NCBI RefSeq assembly: GCF_900585905.1
Contig: NZ_UTVH01000001.1
Span: forward strand, 124,001-188,000
Length of the DNA: 64,000 nucleotides
Origin: Pseudomonas viridiflava
Lineage (GTDB): Bacteria; Pseudomonadota; Gammaproteobacteria; Pseudomonadales; Pseudomonadaceae
Direction: 5' to 3'
Shown here one piece after another: positions 1 through 8,971 of the stretch (position 1 is the first letter of the stretch; each line of letters begins with the position of its first letter). A program made the translations under genes and the position numbers. The notes below the pieces were generated by a model, which saw only the letters and a program-made list of their open reading frames with translations, made no database searches and had not been told where the DNA came from.

Positions 1-314
1 AGGGGCGGCTAGCGTGTCGTGAGTTATGGCTCAGTGCCGCCTGTTGCGTCCATGCCGGTTTGCCCTTGAGCCTGCATTCGGGTAGCTTTGCCCAACGCGC
101 GGCCAGTGCCGACTTCTGCATGAGTGACTCCACTGCGTGCAAACTTTGATCCAGTAACGAGTCTGTCTTTCATCGCCTGCCAGACGATGTCATTGATTCA
201 AGGCCCGGAACCGCACCACGGCAAGCGCCGTCGATAAAAAAAGCTGTTTTTTTACCGTCACAGCCGTGAGCTCGCGTCAATCTTTCCACAGTCATTACTC
301 CAGGTTTTCATTCC
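1..314. other. Upstream intergenic region, no gene seen
   Basis: No coding frame of useful length and no tRNA or repeat of the families seen elsewhere in the window is visible here. A short A-run and T-run flank AGCTG near 236-253, but this lacks a GC-rich stem and is not a convincing terminator. The stretch probably holds the ettA promoter and leader, but I cannot place a -35/-10 pair. Confidence 0.4.
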
Positions 315-1979
315 ATGGCCCAATACGTCTTTACCATGCATCGGCTGAGCAAAGTTGTGCCGCCGAAGCGGGAAATCCTCAAGAATATTTCGCTGTCGTT
401 CTTTCCCGGCGCCAAGATTGGCGTGCTCGGCCTGAACGGCTCGGGCAAGTCCACCCTGTTGAAAATCATGGCCGGGGTCGACACCGAGTTCGACGGCGAA
501 GCGCGCCCGATGCCGGAATTGAACATCGGCTATCTGCCCCAGGAACCTCAGCTCGATCCGACCAAGACGGTGCGTGAAGTGGTTGAAGAAGCCGTCAGCG
601 TGATCAAGAACGCGCAGACGCGTCTGGATGAGGTCTACGCCGAATACGCCGATCCTGATGCCGACTTCGACAAGCTGGCCGCTGAACAGGCGAAGCTCGA
701 AGCGATCCTGCAGGCTGCCGATGGTCACAACCTGGACCGCCAGCTGGAAGTGGCCGCCGATGCGCTGCGCCTGCCGGCCTGGGATGCAAAGGTCGAAGTG
801 CTGTCCGGTGGCGAGAAGCGTCGCGTGGCGCTGTGCCGTCTGCTGCTGTCTGCTCCGGACATGCTGCTGCTCGACGAACCGACCAACCACCTGGACGCCG
901 ATTCTGTCGCCTGGCTCGAACACTTCCTGCATGACTTCCCGGGCACCGTGGTCGCGATCACGCACGACCGCTACTTCCTGGACAACGTCGCTGGCTGGAT
1001 TCTGGAGCTCGACCGCGGCGCCGGTATCCCGTACGAAGGTAACTACTCGGGCTGGCTGGAAGCCAAATCCGACCGTCTGGCGCAGGAGTCCAAGCAGCAG
1101 TCGGCTCACGAGAAGGCGATGAAAGAAGAGCTGGAGTGGGTGCGCAAGGGCGCCAAGGCACGTCAGTCCAAGTCCAAGGCGCGTCTGCAGCGGTTCGAGG
1201 AAATGCAGTCGCAGGAATTCCAGAAGCGCAGCGAAACCAACGAAATCTACATCCCGGCTGGCCCGCGTCTGGGCGATAAAGTCATCGAGTTCAAGAACGT
1301 CAGCAAGGGTTATGGCGACCGCGTGCTGATCGACAACCTCTCGTTTGCCATGCCCAAAGGCGCAATTGTCGGTGTCATTGGTGGTAACGGTGCTGGTAAG
1401 TCGACGCTGTTCCGCATGCTGATGGGCAAGGAACAACCGGACTCGGGCAGCATCGAGATCGGTGAAACCGTGCAACTGGCCTGTGTTGACCAGAGCCGTG
1501 ACGACCTGGATGGCAACAAGACCGTGTTCCAGCAGGTTTCCGACGGCTCCGACCAGATCCGCATCGGCAACTATGAAATCCCGTCGCGCACTTATGTCGG
1601 TCGCTTCAACTTCAAGGGTGGCGATCAGCAGAAGTTCGTCAAGGACCTCTCCGGTGGTGAGCGCGGTCGTCTGCACCTGGCGTTGACCTTGAAGGAAGGC
1701 GGCAATGTGCTGCTGCTCGACGAACCGTCCAACGACCTCGACGTGGAAACCCTGCGCTCTCTGGAAGAGGCCCTGCTGGACTTCCCGGGCGCTGCGATTG
1801 TGATCTCTCACGATCGGTGGTTCCTGGACCGGGTGGCGACGCACATCCTGGCGTATGAAGATGATTCACAGGCAGTGTTCTTCGAAGGCAACTACACCGA
1901 GTACGAAGCCGACCGCAAGAAACGCCTGGGCGATGCCGCTGCCCAGCCGCATCGGGTACGGCACAAGAAGCTGGCGTGA
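315..1979 (+). CDS. ettA: Energy-dependent translational throttle protein EttA (ABC-F ATPase)
   Basis: ABC-F family ATPase of 554 residues, soluble and ribosome-bound. In the family it senses the ATP/ADP ratio and gates the first elongation steps from the ribosomal E site. Two ABC domains are visible: the first has Walker [10 protein letters not shown] (about 39-47), signature LSGGE (163-167) and DEPTNHLD (187-194); the second has GGNGAGKST (about 356-364) and LSGGE near 445. Between them is the charged P-site tRNA interaction linker (about 240-320). No membrane segments, as expected for ABC-F. The start gives [13 protein letters not shown], the normal EttA N-terminus; the ribosome site in front is weak. 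It looks monocistronic, with a strong hairpin about 70 bp downstream. Confidence 0.97.
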   Translation: MAQYVFTMHRLSKVVPPKREILKNISLSFFPGAKIGVLGLNGSGKSTLLKIMAGVDTEFDGEARPMPELNIGYLPQEPQLDPTKTVREVVEEAVSVIKNAQTRLDEVYAEYADPDADFDKLAAEQAKLEAILQAADGHNLDRQLEVAADALRLPAWDAKVEVLSGGEKRRVALCRLLLSAPDMLLLDEPTNHLDADSVAWLEHFLHDFPGTVVAITHDRYFLDNVAGWILELDRGAGIPYEGNYSGWLEAKSDRLAQESKQQSAHEKAMKEELEWVRKGAKARQSKSKARLQRFEEMQSQEFQKRSETNEIYIPAGPRLGDKVIEFKNVSKGYGDRVLIDNLSFAMPKGAIVGVIGGNGAGKSTLFRMLMGKEQPDSGSIEIGETVQLACVDQSRDDLDGNKTVFQQVSDGSDQIRIGNYEIPSRTYVGRFNFKGGDQQKFVKDLSGGERGRLHLALTLKEGGNVLLLDEPSNDLDVETLRSLEEALLDFPGAAIVISHDRWFLDRVATHILAYEDDSQAVFFEGNYTEYEADRKKRLGDAAAQPHRVRHKKLA

Positions 1980-2050
1980 TGGTGTGCTTTTGATTGGTAG
2001 TGCGCCAACGGCATTCGCGCCGCTGACGTAATCTGGTTTCGCCCTGGCGT

Positions 2051-2077
2051 GAGGCCCCTGCTTCGCAGGGGCCTCTT
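2051..2077 (+). terminator. Hairpin terminator after ettA
   Basis: A perfect 10-bp stem GAGGCCCCTG / CAGGGGCCTC closes on the loop CTTCG and is followed by only two T residues. It is the first strong hairpin after the ettA stop. The stem is very stable but the T-tract is poor. Confidence 0.65.
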
Positions 2078-2101
2078 CGCTCAAGCGGCCGATACCTTTC
2101 C

Positions 2102-2188
2102 GTAGGAGCGCGCTTGCCCGCGATTCGGTCTGTCAGTTAGCGAATATGGCGCATGTGCTGACGCTATCGCGGGCAAGCGCGTTCCTAC
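2102..2188. repeat. Imperfect inverted repeat (REP-like, TTGCCCGCGAT core)
   Basis: The element starts GTAGGAGCGCGCTTGCCCGC and ends with its near inverse GCGGGCAAGCGCGTTCCTAC. The arms are about 25 bp around a central segment of roughly 35 bp. A second copy with the same core lies at 44149-44235. Confidence 0.8.
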
Positions 2189-2198
2189 AGAGAGGTGT

Positions 2199-2561
2199 TT
2201 GTTTCGCCGTCCTTTAACGGTCAACCGCTCAAACATCGGCAATCGACTCGATCTGATCCACACGTCTGGGCGGTCAGCACCTATATGTGTAGGAGCGCAC
2301 GAGCAACGCGAGGCCGCGATGGCGGTGTGTCAGACAAGACGCCATCGCGGCCTCGCGCTGCTCGGGCGCTCCTACAGCCATGCTTTGTTTCGCCGCCCCT
2401 TAATGGTCAAACGCTCAAACACCCGCAATCGACCCGGAGTTTGGGCGGTCAGCATCTATATGTGTAGGAGCGCACGAGCACCGCGAGGCCGCGATAGCGG
2501 TGTGTCAGACGGGACGCGATCGCGGCCCTCGCGGTGCTCGTGCGCTCCTACAGTCAACTGC
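2199..2561. repeat. Tandem unit: copied 3' end of the gre-like gene plus hairpin repeat
   Basis: Two hairpin repeats with the same outer and inner arms lie at 2289-2375 and 2463-2551. Each is preceded by a segment (2229-2262 and 2415-2434) that resembles the last codons and stop of the gre-like gene at 2562. Shared landmarks are TCAAACAYC followed by GCAATCGAC, and the words GGTCA, GGGCGGTCAGCA and CTATATGTGTAGGAGCGCAC. The unit is about 175-185 bp long. No protein-coding gene is supported in the stretch. Confidence 0.75.
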
Positions 2562-3059
2562 TCAAACATCCCCCGCAATCGACACGATCTCGATCATCTG
2601 ATCCCCGGCGGGGCGCTTCCACAGCACTTCGTCGCCGCGTTGGGCGCCGATCAGGGCGCGGCCCAGCGGCGATGCCCAGTTGATCAGACCTTGCGTCGCA
2701 TCTGCCTGATCCTCGCCCACCAGTTGCACCCGCTGCTCTTCGCCTTCTTCATCAGCGAAGGTGACCCAGTTGCCGATGTGCACCTTCTCCGTCGAGATGG
2801 CGGGGATGACTACCTGGGCACTCAACAGGCGCTGGTTGTAATAGCGCAGGTCTCGCTCGATGTCGGCCAGGCGCTGCTTGTCATTGTCATCCCCTCCAGC
2901 ACTCAGCTCACCGTGCTGTACCTGCAGGCTGGCAACCTGGCTCTGCAGCTGCTCACGGCCTTTGGCGGTGACGTAATTGGGTTGTTCGCTGACCAGACGC
3001 TCCACCGGTTGGCTGGCATCGGCAGCGGCATTGTCTTCGTTGACGAACGCGCGGCTCAT
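2562..3059 (-). CDS. GreA/GreB-family transcription elongation factor paralogue
   Basis: 165 residues. The layout is that of a Gre factor: an N-terminal helical part (about 20-85) with NYVTAKGREQLQSQVASLQ, then a C-terminal FKBP-like part (about 88-165) with VHIGNWVTFADEEGEE and INWASPLGRALIGAQRGDEV. In GreA/GreB the coiled-coil tip has a DLxENAEY-type motif whose acidic residues help RNA polymerase cleave its transcript. That motif is missing here; a GGDDNDKQ stretch lies at the equivalent place. The start is the ATG preceded by AGGAGA; an upstream in-frame extension has no such site. A lipoprotein gene lies just upstream on the same strand. It may bind RNA polymerase through the secondary channel with altered activity. 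Confidence 0.75.
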   Translation of the reverse strand: MSRAFVNEDNAAADASQPVERLVSEQPNYVTAKGREQLQSQVASLQVQHGELSAGGDDNDKQRLADIERDLRYYNQRLLSAQVVIPAISTEKVHIGNWVTFADEEGEEQRVQLVGEDQADATQGLINWASPLGRALIGAQRGDEVLWKRPAGDQMIEIVSIAGDV

Positions 3060-3127
3060 GGCTTTTCTCCTGTCATGAGGCTTGGGCCATTTACAGTGGA
3101 AATAAGTTCTGTCGAAAACATCCGGGG

Positions 3128-3481
3128 TCAACGTGGCCGATAGGCGCGCGCAGTGTCCTGGGTTTTTTGCTGTGCCCAGGCGCGGTCGCGATCATTCCAG
3201 ATATGATCGATGTCCAGCCGGTCACGGCTTTCCAGCATCGCCTGGCACTGGCGAAAACCATCGCTCCAGCCTTGCGCGTAAGTGGGCTCGCGCAGGTAGC
3301 GCGGGACGTCCTTGCGGAATGTGCCGCTGATTGCGCCCGCCGCCTGGCGCCCGCTGCCACAGCCGTCCTGAAAGCCATCGGCGAAGGCCGGAGGATAGCC
3401 TTCGGCCAACAATTGATCGTGGGTCGACTGGCAGCCCGCGAGCAACACCACCAACCCCAGCACACCCCAGCGCACGTTCAT
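3128..3481 (-). CDS. Small outer-membrane-type lipoprotein, function unknown
   Basis: 117 residues. A signal peptide (MNVRWGVLGLVVLLAGC) ends in the lipobox LAGC, so the mature protein would start at Cys17. Residue +2 is Gln, which favours Lol export to the outer membrane. The mature part carries two related motifs, FADGFQDGCGSGR and WSDGFRQCQAM, each with an aromatic-xDGF core and a cysteine, so an internal repeat or disulfide is possible. The ATG at 3481 is chosen because GAGGAA lies just upstream and the signal peptide starts there; a longer in-frame reading adds an implausible hydrophilic leader. No named family recognised. Confidence 0.75.
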   Translation of the reverse strand: MNVRWGVLGLVVLLAGCQSTHDQLLAEGYPPAFADGFQDGCGSGRQAAGAISGTFRKDVPRYLREPTYAQGWSDGFRQCQAMLESRDRLDIDHIWNDRDRAWAQQKTQDTARAYRPR

Positions 3482-3580
3482 GACGGATTCCTCGGCTTGT
3501 GGGGCAAGTCTGGACACCGCGGCGTGAGTGATTCGTTAAAGGCGTGTCGCAAATCCGTTATTTATCGGTTTCAGCGCGTG

Positions 3581-5434
3581 TCAGTAGTGGTACCACTTCA
3601 TCTCCAGCATCACTTCATTCTGGGGCGATGCCAGCTGGCTGAATTCGCGCTGAGCGCTCAGGCGCAGGCCAAGATTGCGTGACAGCTCCCACTGCTGGTT
3701 GAGGCTGATGCTGCGCCGCACTTCGCCATTGGTGAAGTAGTCGCCTTTGCCTTCCAGGCTGAGATTGCCCAGCGGGTTGCGCCACAGCACTCCGCTATTG
3801 AAACCGCCAGCAGGAGAGACGAATTCGGCAAAATCGTTGTTGTGTTCAACCCGCACGGTGCCGAGGGCGAAGCCAAGCAAATTATCGCTCAGCTGCCAGG
3901 TGCCACCGGCACCGCCATTGACATGGGACACCAGCGTTTCGTCGCCATGCTTGCCGAGCACGCGCTCAAGGCCGCCAGTTACCTGCCATGACCAGGGTTG
4001 CAGCAAGGCATTGCGTGGCGTCAGCGAGCGGATCGTCGCCAGGTCCAGTTGCTGCACCTGCCAGTGGTTGCCTTCGTACTGGCGCAGCTTGAGCTGCAGA
4101 ATCTCGATCTGCGCGCCCAGCGGGAAACCATACGCGTTGTCATTGAGATCGTGATAAGCCATGCGCAGGCCGTATTCGGCGAACGCCTTGTCGTCACGGG
4201 TGCCGACGCCCGCCTGCCAGGTGCGCGATTCGTGACCGTCTTCCGGCAGGCCGGGGCGCTGCACGTCCAGGGGCGGCGGCGGGTTCTGGTTGATCGAGCG
4301 CAGCAGTTCGAAGCTGCGCTGGGAGCGCGCGGTATCACGCTCCAGGCCATTGGCCCGATAGCGTTCAAGACGATAGGCGGCGTCCTGAATCAAGGCCCGG
4401 CGTTCTTTCGGCTGCGCCAGATAATCAGGGTTGCTCAACTGCTGCTGATCCGCGCTGACGTCCAGCCCCCACTGTTGCTCGGCGTGGTCCAGCGGCTTGG
4501 CGCGCTCCAGCAGTTCACGTTCGCGCGAGGGCCGGTAGTCGATTTTTTCCACCAGACCTGACGCCTTCACTGCCTTGACGGTGTCGGTGGGGATGGCTGT
4601 CAGCGGGAACTGCTCGGTCAGCTTCAGCCCCGGCCGTGCGACCTGCAGCAGCTCCAGCAAGCGATACGAACAGTTTTCGTCGAAGAAGAAATAGCCGAAA
4701 CGGATCTGTTTCAATTCCCACACATGCTCGACCATGCGCCCGGTTTCTTCCGGCGTCAGGTTCAGGTGGTACTCCCACAGATCGCGGTTTTCCAGGCTGC
4801 GGTATTCGGCGAGCTTTTCCTGGTAAGGCACCAGGGCGAACAGGCCGGGGTAGCCGCCCATCAGCCCTTTCCAGGCATACAGAATGCTGTTGTCCATGCC
4901 TTCGATATAGGCACCGAAGTTGATGGCGTAGCTCAGCAACGCGGTTTTGTTGGTCTTCACATCGGCCTGGTCGATACGCAGCAAGGTATGGCCAAACATT
5001 GACGAGGGGCTGTTGAGGTAAGCCGCCGGGAAGATCATCACCGCGCTGTCAGGCGCAACGTCTTTGAACCACTGGGTGAACTCCTTGCACGGCACCGCAG
5101 GCAGGTCGTTCAGTTGCAGTTGATCGCGCAGCCAGCGAGTGCGCGCGGGGTAGACGCACTGGGCGTGCTTTTCGCCTGCGCTGGCGGGCGCATAGAGGGC
5201 GTCAAGGGTTGCGCTCAGCTCGGCATGCGGGTCGTGGTCACCGCGTGGCGACAGAAAGAATTTGGGGTCGTCAACATAACTGCGCCAGCCACCGAGCTTG
5301 GCGGTTTCGTAGTGGCCCAGCGAAATCCAGAACGGTTCATTGGCCAGTTGCTGCAAACGTTCGTCGCTGGCGTGTGGCGCGGCGGACAGCGGGGCGCAGA
5401 CGCAGAGCGCCAGATACACGAGGCGTTTGAGCAT
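3581..5434 (-). CDS. DUF4105 (Lnb N-terminal type) periplasmic/outer-membrane protein
   Basis: 617 residues with a signal peptide (MLKRLVYLALCVCAPLSAAPHA). The N-terminal two thirds are a DUF4105 domain, whose family name now refers to Lnb-type lipoprotein N-acyltransferases. Two candidate catalytic residues are visible: the His in SSMFGHTLLRID and the Cys in FFFDENCSYRLLELL, as in permuted NlpC/P60-like enzymes. The C-terminal third has alternating polar and aromatic strands ending in KWYHY, a typical outer-membrane beta-barrel end. The ATG at 5434 begins the signal peptide; a TTG three codons upstream is less likely. It lies 77 bp after a DUF3015 gene on the same strand, probably one operon. 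The acyltransferase activity is an inference from the family only. Confidence 0.8.
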   Translation of the reverse strand: MLKRLVYLALCVCAPLSAAPHASDERLQQLANEPFWISLGHYETAKLGGWRSYVDDPKFFLSPRGDHDPHAELSATLDALYAPASAGEKHAQCVYPARTRWLRDQLQLNDLPAVPCKEFTQWFKDVAPDSAVMIFPAAYLNSPSSMFGHTLLRIDQADVKTNKTALLSYAINFGAYIEGMDNSILYAWKGLMGGYPGLFALVPYQEKLAEYRSLENRDLWEYHLNLTPEETGRMVEHVWELKQIRFGYFFFDENCSYRLLELLQVARPGLKLTEQFPLTAIPTDTVKAVKASGLVEKIDYRPSRERELLERAKPLDHAEQQWGLDVSADQQQLSNPDYLAQPKERRALIQDAAYRLERYRANGLERDTARSQRSFELLRSINQNPPPPLDVQRPGLPEDGHESRTWQAGVGTRDDKAFAEYGLRMAYHDLNDNAYGFPLGAQIEILQLKLRQYEGNHWQVQQLDLATIRSLTPRNALLQPWSWQVTGGLERVLGKHGDETLVSHVNGGAGGTWQLSDNLLGFALGTVRVEHNNDFAEFVSPAGGFNSGVLWRNPLGNLSLEGKGDYFTNGEVRRSISLNQQWELSRNLGLRLSAQREFSQLASPQNEVMLEMKWYHY

Positions 5435-5474
5435 AGAAAGCAACTAGTCAGGGGATGGGGCGTAGCACGTGACA

Positions 5475-5502
5475 GCCTGCCCCTCCGGACGGAAGGGCAG
5501 GC
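5475..5502 (-). promoter_or_regulatory. Hairpin between the DUF3015 and DUF4105 genes
   Basis: An 8-bp stem GCCTGCCC / GGGCAGGC lies between the two genes. No T-run follows on the transcribed strand, so it is more likely an mRNA-stabilising or attenuating hairpin than a full terminator. It could lower expression of the downstream DUF4105 gene. Confidence 0.4.
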
Positions 5503-5511
5503 AGAACGATC

Positions 5512-6000
5512 TTAAGCCTGGGTAGCGTATTTCGCCAGGGTTGCGTCGCTTTTCAGAACATCGAGGGTGTTGTTGTGGACGTCTTCAGCGGTGGCGTCGG
5601 CCTTGCTGAAAATCTGGTTGAAGTGCTCGTGGGTGACAGCGGCGAAATGCGCACGGTCTTCCGGTGCAACGCCCAGTACCACCGCGTAAGTGGTCAGCGC
5701 TTCGCCCTGGCCCATCGCCATGTCCTTGGAGAGCTCGTCCATCATGCCGTTCATGGCAATCCAGGACTTGCCGCCGTAGGTCAGCGCGCTGTTGGTGGAG
5801 CAGCCGTTGGTGCCCGAAGTCATGCCGAACGTTGCGTTACCGGAGGTACCGTTGGTGGTAGAGGCCAGGAAGTGAGCAGGAGTGCCGCGTTGACCTTCAA
5901 ACAGCATGTTACCCCAACCGCAGTCCGGGCCACCTGGGGCCTGAGCCATAGCATTGATGGAAACAGCTGCGAAGAGAGTACCGAGAAGAATCCGTTTCAT
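5512..6000 (-). CDS. DUF3015 family secreted protein
   Basis: 162 residues with a clear signal peptide (MKRILLGTLFAAVSINAMAQA). The mature protein has two cysteines (PDCGWGNMLF and TNGCSTNS) that could form a disulfide, a Gly/Thr/Asn-rich N-terminal half and a helical C-terminal half (MMDELSKDMAMGQGEALTTY onwards). This is the usual DUF3015 layout. No catalytic motif is visible. The ATG at 6000 is chosen because the signal peptide starts there and AGAGAA lies upstream; the longer reading frame adds an unlikely leader. It is the first gene of a probable operon with the DUF4105/Lnb-type gene, which suggests a periplasmic role linked to that protein. Confidence 0.8.
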   Translation of the reverse strand: MKRILLGTLFAAVSINAMAQAPGGPDCGWGNMLFEGQRGTPAHFLASTTNGTSGNATFGMTSGTNGCSTNSALTYGGKSWIAMNGMMDELSKDMAMGQGEALTTYAVVLGVAPEDRAHFAAVTHEHFNQIFSKADATAEDVHNNTLDVLKSDATLAKYATQA

Positions 6001-6267
6001 AGCGTTGTTCTCTTTATATTCAACCAGGGATCGGAATGTCGTGTGCCAAGGCGGCCACCGATGCAAAACGTGGTTCGCCAACATTTGGAGCTTAGGCCCA
6101 ATCCAAGGGTTCCGTTGTTTATTACAAAATGTTCATTAAAAAAACATTTGCCATCTATTGCCGCACATCAGGTCGCGCAGAGTGCATTGCCGCGCGTGGC
6201 GTCTTGCAAGTCTTGTCCGCCGAGCGCCAGAATGCCGCCATCTGCCCCGCCTGAGTAAGGATGCCCG

Positions 6268-8703
6268 ATGCCCGATTCTGTAGCTGCCAGCCTGCGTATT
6301 GCGCCTGAAGCGCTGACACGCCCTTTTTCCGCTGAACAGTTCAGCTTTTCATCGACCAACGATCTGGAACCTTTTCGCGGTGTGCTCGGCCAAGAGCGAG
6401 CAGTGGAAGCCTTGCAGTTCGGCGTGGCCATGCCGCGCCCCGGCTACAACGTGTTTGTCATGGGCGAGCCAGGCACCGGCCGCTTTTCGTTCGTCAAGCG
6501 CTACCTCAAGGCCGAAGGCAAGCGCATGCAGACGCCCTGCGACTGGGTCTATGTCAACCATTTCGACGAGCCCCGCGAGCCTCGCGCGCTGGAGTTGCCG
6601 CCAGGGCGCGCGCAGCAGTTCATCAGCGATATCGGTGCGTTGATCGACAACCTGCTGGCGACCTTTCCTGCGGCATTCGAGCACCCGTCCTACCAGCAGA
6701 AGAAGAGCGCCATCGATCGCGCCTTCAATCAGCGTTATGACAAGGCACTGGACATCATCGAGCGGCTTGCCCTGGAAAAGGGCATTGCGCTGTACCGTGA
6801 CAGCACCAATATCGCCTTCACCCCGATGCTGGAAGGCAAGGCACTGGACGAAGCCGAATTCTCGCAACTGCCGGAAGCGGATCGTGAGCGTTTTCACGAC
6901 GATATTTCCGGCCTTGAAGAGCGTCTCAACGAAGAGCTCGCCAGCCTGCCGCAGTGGAAGCGCGAGTCCAGCAATCAACTGCGCCAGTTGAATGAAGAAA
7001 CCATCACCCTGGCGCTGCAACCCTTGCTGGCGCCGTTGTCCGAGCAATACGCCGAAAACGCGGCAGTCTGCGCTTACCTGCAGGCCATGCAGGTTTATCT
7101 GCTCAAAACCGTGGTCGAACAACTGGTCGACGACAGCAAGACCGATGCCCAGGCGCGCAAGCTGCTGGAGGAGCAATACAGCCCGAGCCTGGTGGTGGGG
7201 CATGCCGAAAGTGGCGGCGCGCCGGTGGTCTTCGAGCCGCATCCAACGTACGACAATCTGTTCGGCCGTATCGAATACAGCACGGATCAGGGGGCGCTCT
7301 ACACCACCTACCGCCAACTGCGGCCGGGCGCGTTGCATCGGGCCAATGGCGGCTTCCTGATTCTGGAAGCGGAAAAGATGCTCAGCGAACCGTTTGTCTG
7401 GGATGCGCTCAAGCGGGCCCTGCAGTCGCGCAAGCTGAAGATGGAGTCGCCTCTGGGGGAGATGGGCCGCCTGGCCACCGTCAGCCTGACGCCGCAGGTC
7501 ATCCCGCTGCAGGTCAAGGTGATCATCATCGGCGCTCGTTCGCTCTACTACACCCTGCAGGACCTCGATCCTGATTTTCAGGAAATGTTTCGCGTGCTGG
7601 TGGACTTCGACGAAGACATCCCGATGCATGACGAAACCCTGGAGCAGTTCGCACAGCTGCTGAAAACCCGCACTTCGGAGGAAGGCATGGCGCCCTTGAC
7701 CGCCGATGCGGTGGCGCGGCTGGCAACGTACAGTGCGCGGCTGGCCGAACATCAGGGGCGTTTGTCGGCGCGGATCGGCGACTTGTTTCAACTGGTCAGC
7801 GAGGCCGATTTCATTCGCCAGCTGGCCAATCAGGAACAGACCGACGCAGGTCATATCGAGCGCGCGCTCAAGGCCAAGGCCACCCGCACCGGGCGGGTTT
7901 CGGCGCGTATTCTCGATGACATGATGGCGGGCATCATTCTGATCGACACCGACGGCGCGGCAGTGGGCAAGTGCAATGGCCTGACCGTGCTGGAGGTGGG
8001 TGATTCGGCGTTCGGCGTACCGGCGCGGATTTCCGCCACGGTGTATCCGGGCGGCAGCGGCATTGTCGACATCGAGCGGGAGGTCAACCTCGGCCAGCCG
8101 ATCCACTCCAAAGGGGTGATGATTCTCACGGGTTACCTGGGCAGCCGTTATGCGCAGGAATTTCCGTTGGCGATTTCCGCCAGCATTGCCCTGGAACAGT
8201 CCTACGGCTACGTGGATGGCGACAGTGCGTCCCTGGGTGAGGCCTGCACGCTGATCTCGGCGCTGTCGAAAACGCCTCTCAAGCAGTGTTTTGCGATCAC
8301 CGGATCGATCAACCAGTTTGGCGAGGTGCAGGCGGTGGGCGGGGTCAACGAGAAGATTGAAGGCTTCTTCCGTCTCTGCGAAGCACGCGGCCTGACGGGC
8401 GAGCAGGGTGCAATCATCCCGCAGGCCAACGTTGCCACGCTGATGCTCGATGAGCGCGTATTGCAGGCGGTGCGCGCCGGACAGTTTCATGTCTATGCGG
8501 TGCGTCAGGCTGACGAGGCGTTGAGCCTGCTGGTGGGCGAACCGGCGGGCGAGCCCAACGACAAGGGCGAGTTTCCGGAGGGCAGCGTCAATGCCCGGGT
8601 GGTCGAGCGTTTGCGCGACATCGCCGAGATGCTCAGCGACGAAGACCTCAGGGAAGAGCTGGAAAAAGAACCCGCGCAGCTGCAGCCCGAGCTCAAAGCC
8701 TGA
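6268..8703 (+). CDS. Lon-like ATP-dependent protease (AAA_32 / LonB-like family)
   Basis: 811 residues, cytoplasmic. The N-terminal ATPase part has GEPGTGR at about residues 66-72, where Arg replaces the Walker A lysine. The middle region has LHRANGGFLILEAEKML, an AAA_32-type motif. The C-terminal Lon protease domain has the Ser-Lys dyad: Ser653 in GDSASLG and Lys696 in GGVNEKIEGF, 43 residues apart as in classical Lon. It lacks the Lon N-terminal substrate domain, as this family does. Relatives in P. aeruginosa include the aminoglycoside-induced protease AsrA; orthology is not established here. The ATG at 6268 has TAAGGA upstream. It appears monocistronic. Confidence 0.9.
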   Translation: MPDSVAASLRIAPEALTRPFSAEQFSFSSTNDLEPFRGVLGQERAVEALQFGVAMPRPGYNVFVMGEPGTGRFSFVKRYLKAEGKRMQTPCDWVYVNHFDEPREPRALELPPGRAQQFISDIGALIDNLLATFPAAFEHPSYQQKKSAIDRAFNQRYDKALDIIERLALEKGIALYRDSTNIAFTPMLEGKALDEAEFSQLPEADRERFHDDISGLEERLNEELASLPQWKRESSNQLRQLNEETITLALQPLLAPLSEQYAENAAVCAYLQAMQVYLLKTVVEQLVDDSKTDAQARKLLEEQYSPSLVVGHAESGGAPVVFEPHPTYDNLFGRIEYSTDQGALYTTYRQLRPGALHRANGGFLILEAEKMLSEPFVWDALKRALQSRKLKMESPLGEMGRLATVSLTPQVIPLQVKVIIIGARSLYYTLQDLDPDFQEMFRVLVDFDEDIPMHDETLEQFAQLLKTRTSEEGMAPLTADAVARLATYSARLAEHQGRLSARIGDLFQLVSEADFIRQLANQEQTDAGHIERALKAKATRTGRVSARILDDMMAGIILIDTDGAAVGKCNGLTVLEVGDSAFGVPARISATVYPGGSGIVDIEREVNLGQPIHSKGVMILTGYLGSRYAQEFPLAISASIALEQSYGYVDGDSASLGEACTLISALSKTPLKQCFAITGSINQFGEVQAVGGVNEKIEGFFRLCEARGLTGEQGAIIPQANVATLMLDERVLQAVRAGQFHVYAVRQADEALSLLVGEPAGEPNDKGEFPEGSVNARVVERLRDIAEMLSDEDLREELEKEPAQLQPELKA

Positions 8704-8755
8704 GGTTGAGGATCGGCCAGTGATGGTTCCTGCTTGAATCGACGTGGAGCTGGCA

Positions 8756-8845
8756 TGGGACCGGCTTCAGCCGCGAAAGCATCGGCTTGGAAGATGCGGG
8801 GTGTGTTGCATTGGATGGCCTCTTTCCGGCTAAAGCCGGTCCCAC
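8756..8845. repeat. Inverted repeat, ACCGGCTTTAGCCG-type
   Basis: Begins TGGGACCGGCTTCAGCCG and ends CGGCTAAAGCCGGTCCCA, imperfect arms of about 20 bp around a central 45 bp. A second member is at 11200-11287. Such elements are common between pseudomonad genes. Confidence 0.8.
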
Positions 8846-8971
8846 TTGGTTGGGGCCGTGGGGGTTGAAATGCATGGTCTGATGGGTCCAGGGCGTGGCT
8901 TTGCGTCACATTCTTCTAATCAACGGCGGCCTGATATACTCGCGGGCATTTCCGGGTATTAGTGAGTTCAA

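Noticed and set aside
258..1844. 528-codon open frame on the minus strand opposite ettA
   Set aside because: It is antisense to a clear ABC-F gene and has no recognisable domain; long antisense frames are expected in GC-rich DNA.
5475..5502. Full intrinsic terminator between the DUF3015 and DUF4105 genes
   Set aside because: The stem is good but no T-run follows; kept only as a possible attenuating hairpin.
6349..8490. 713-codon minus-strand frame opposite the Lon-like gene
   Set aside because: His/Arg/Gln-rich low-complexity translation typical of antisense of a high-GC gene; the plus strand carries protease motifs.
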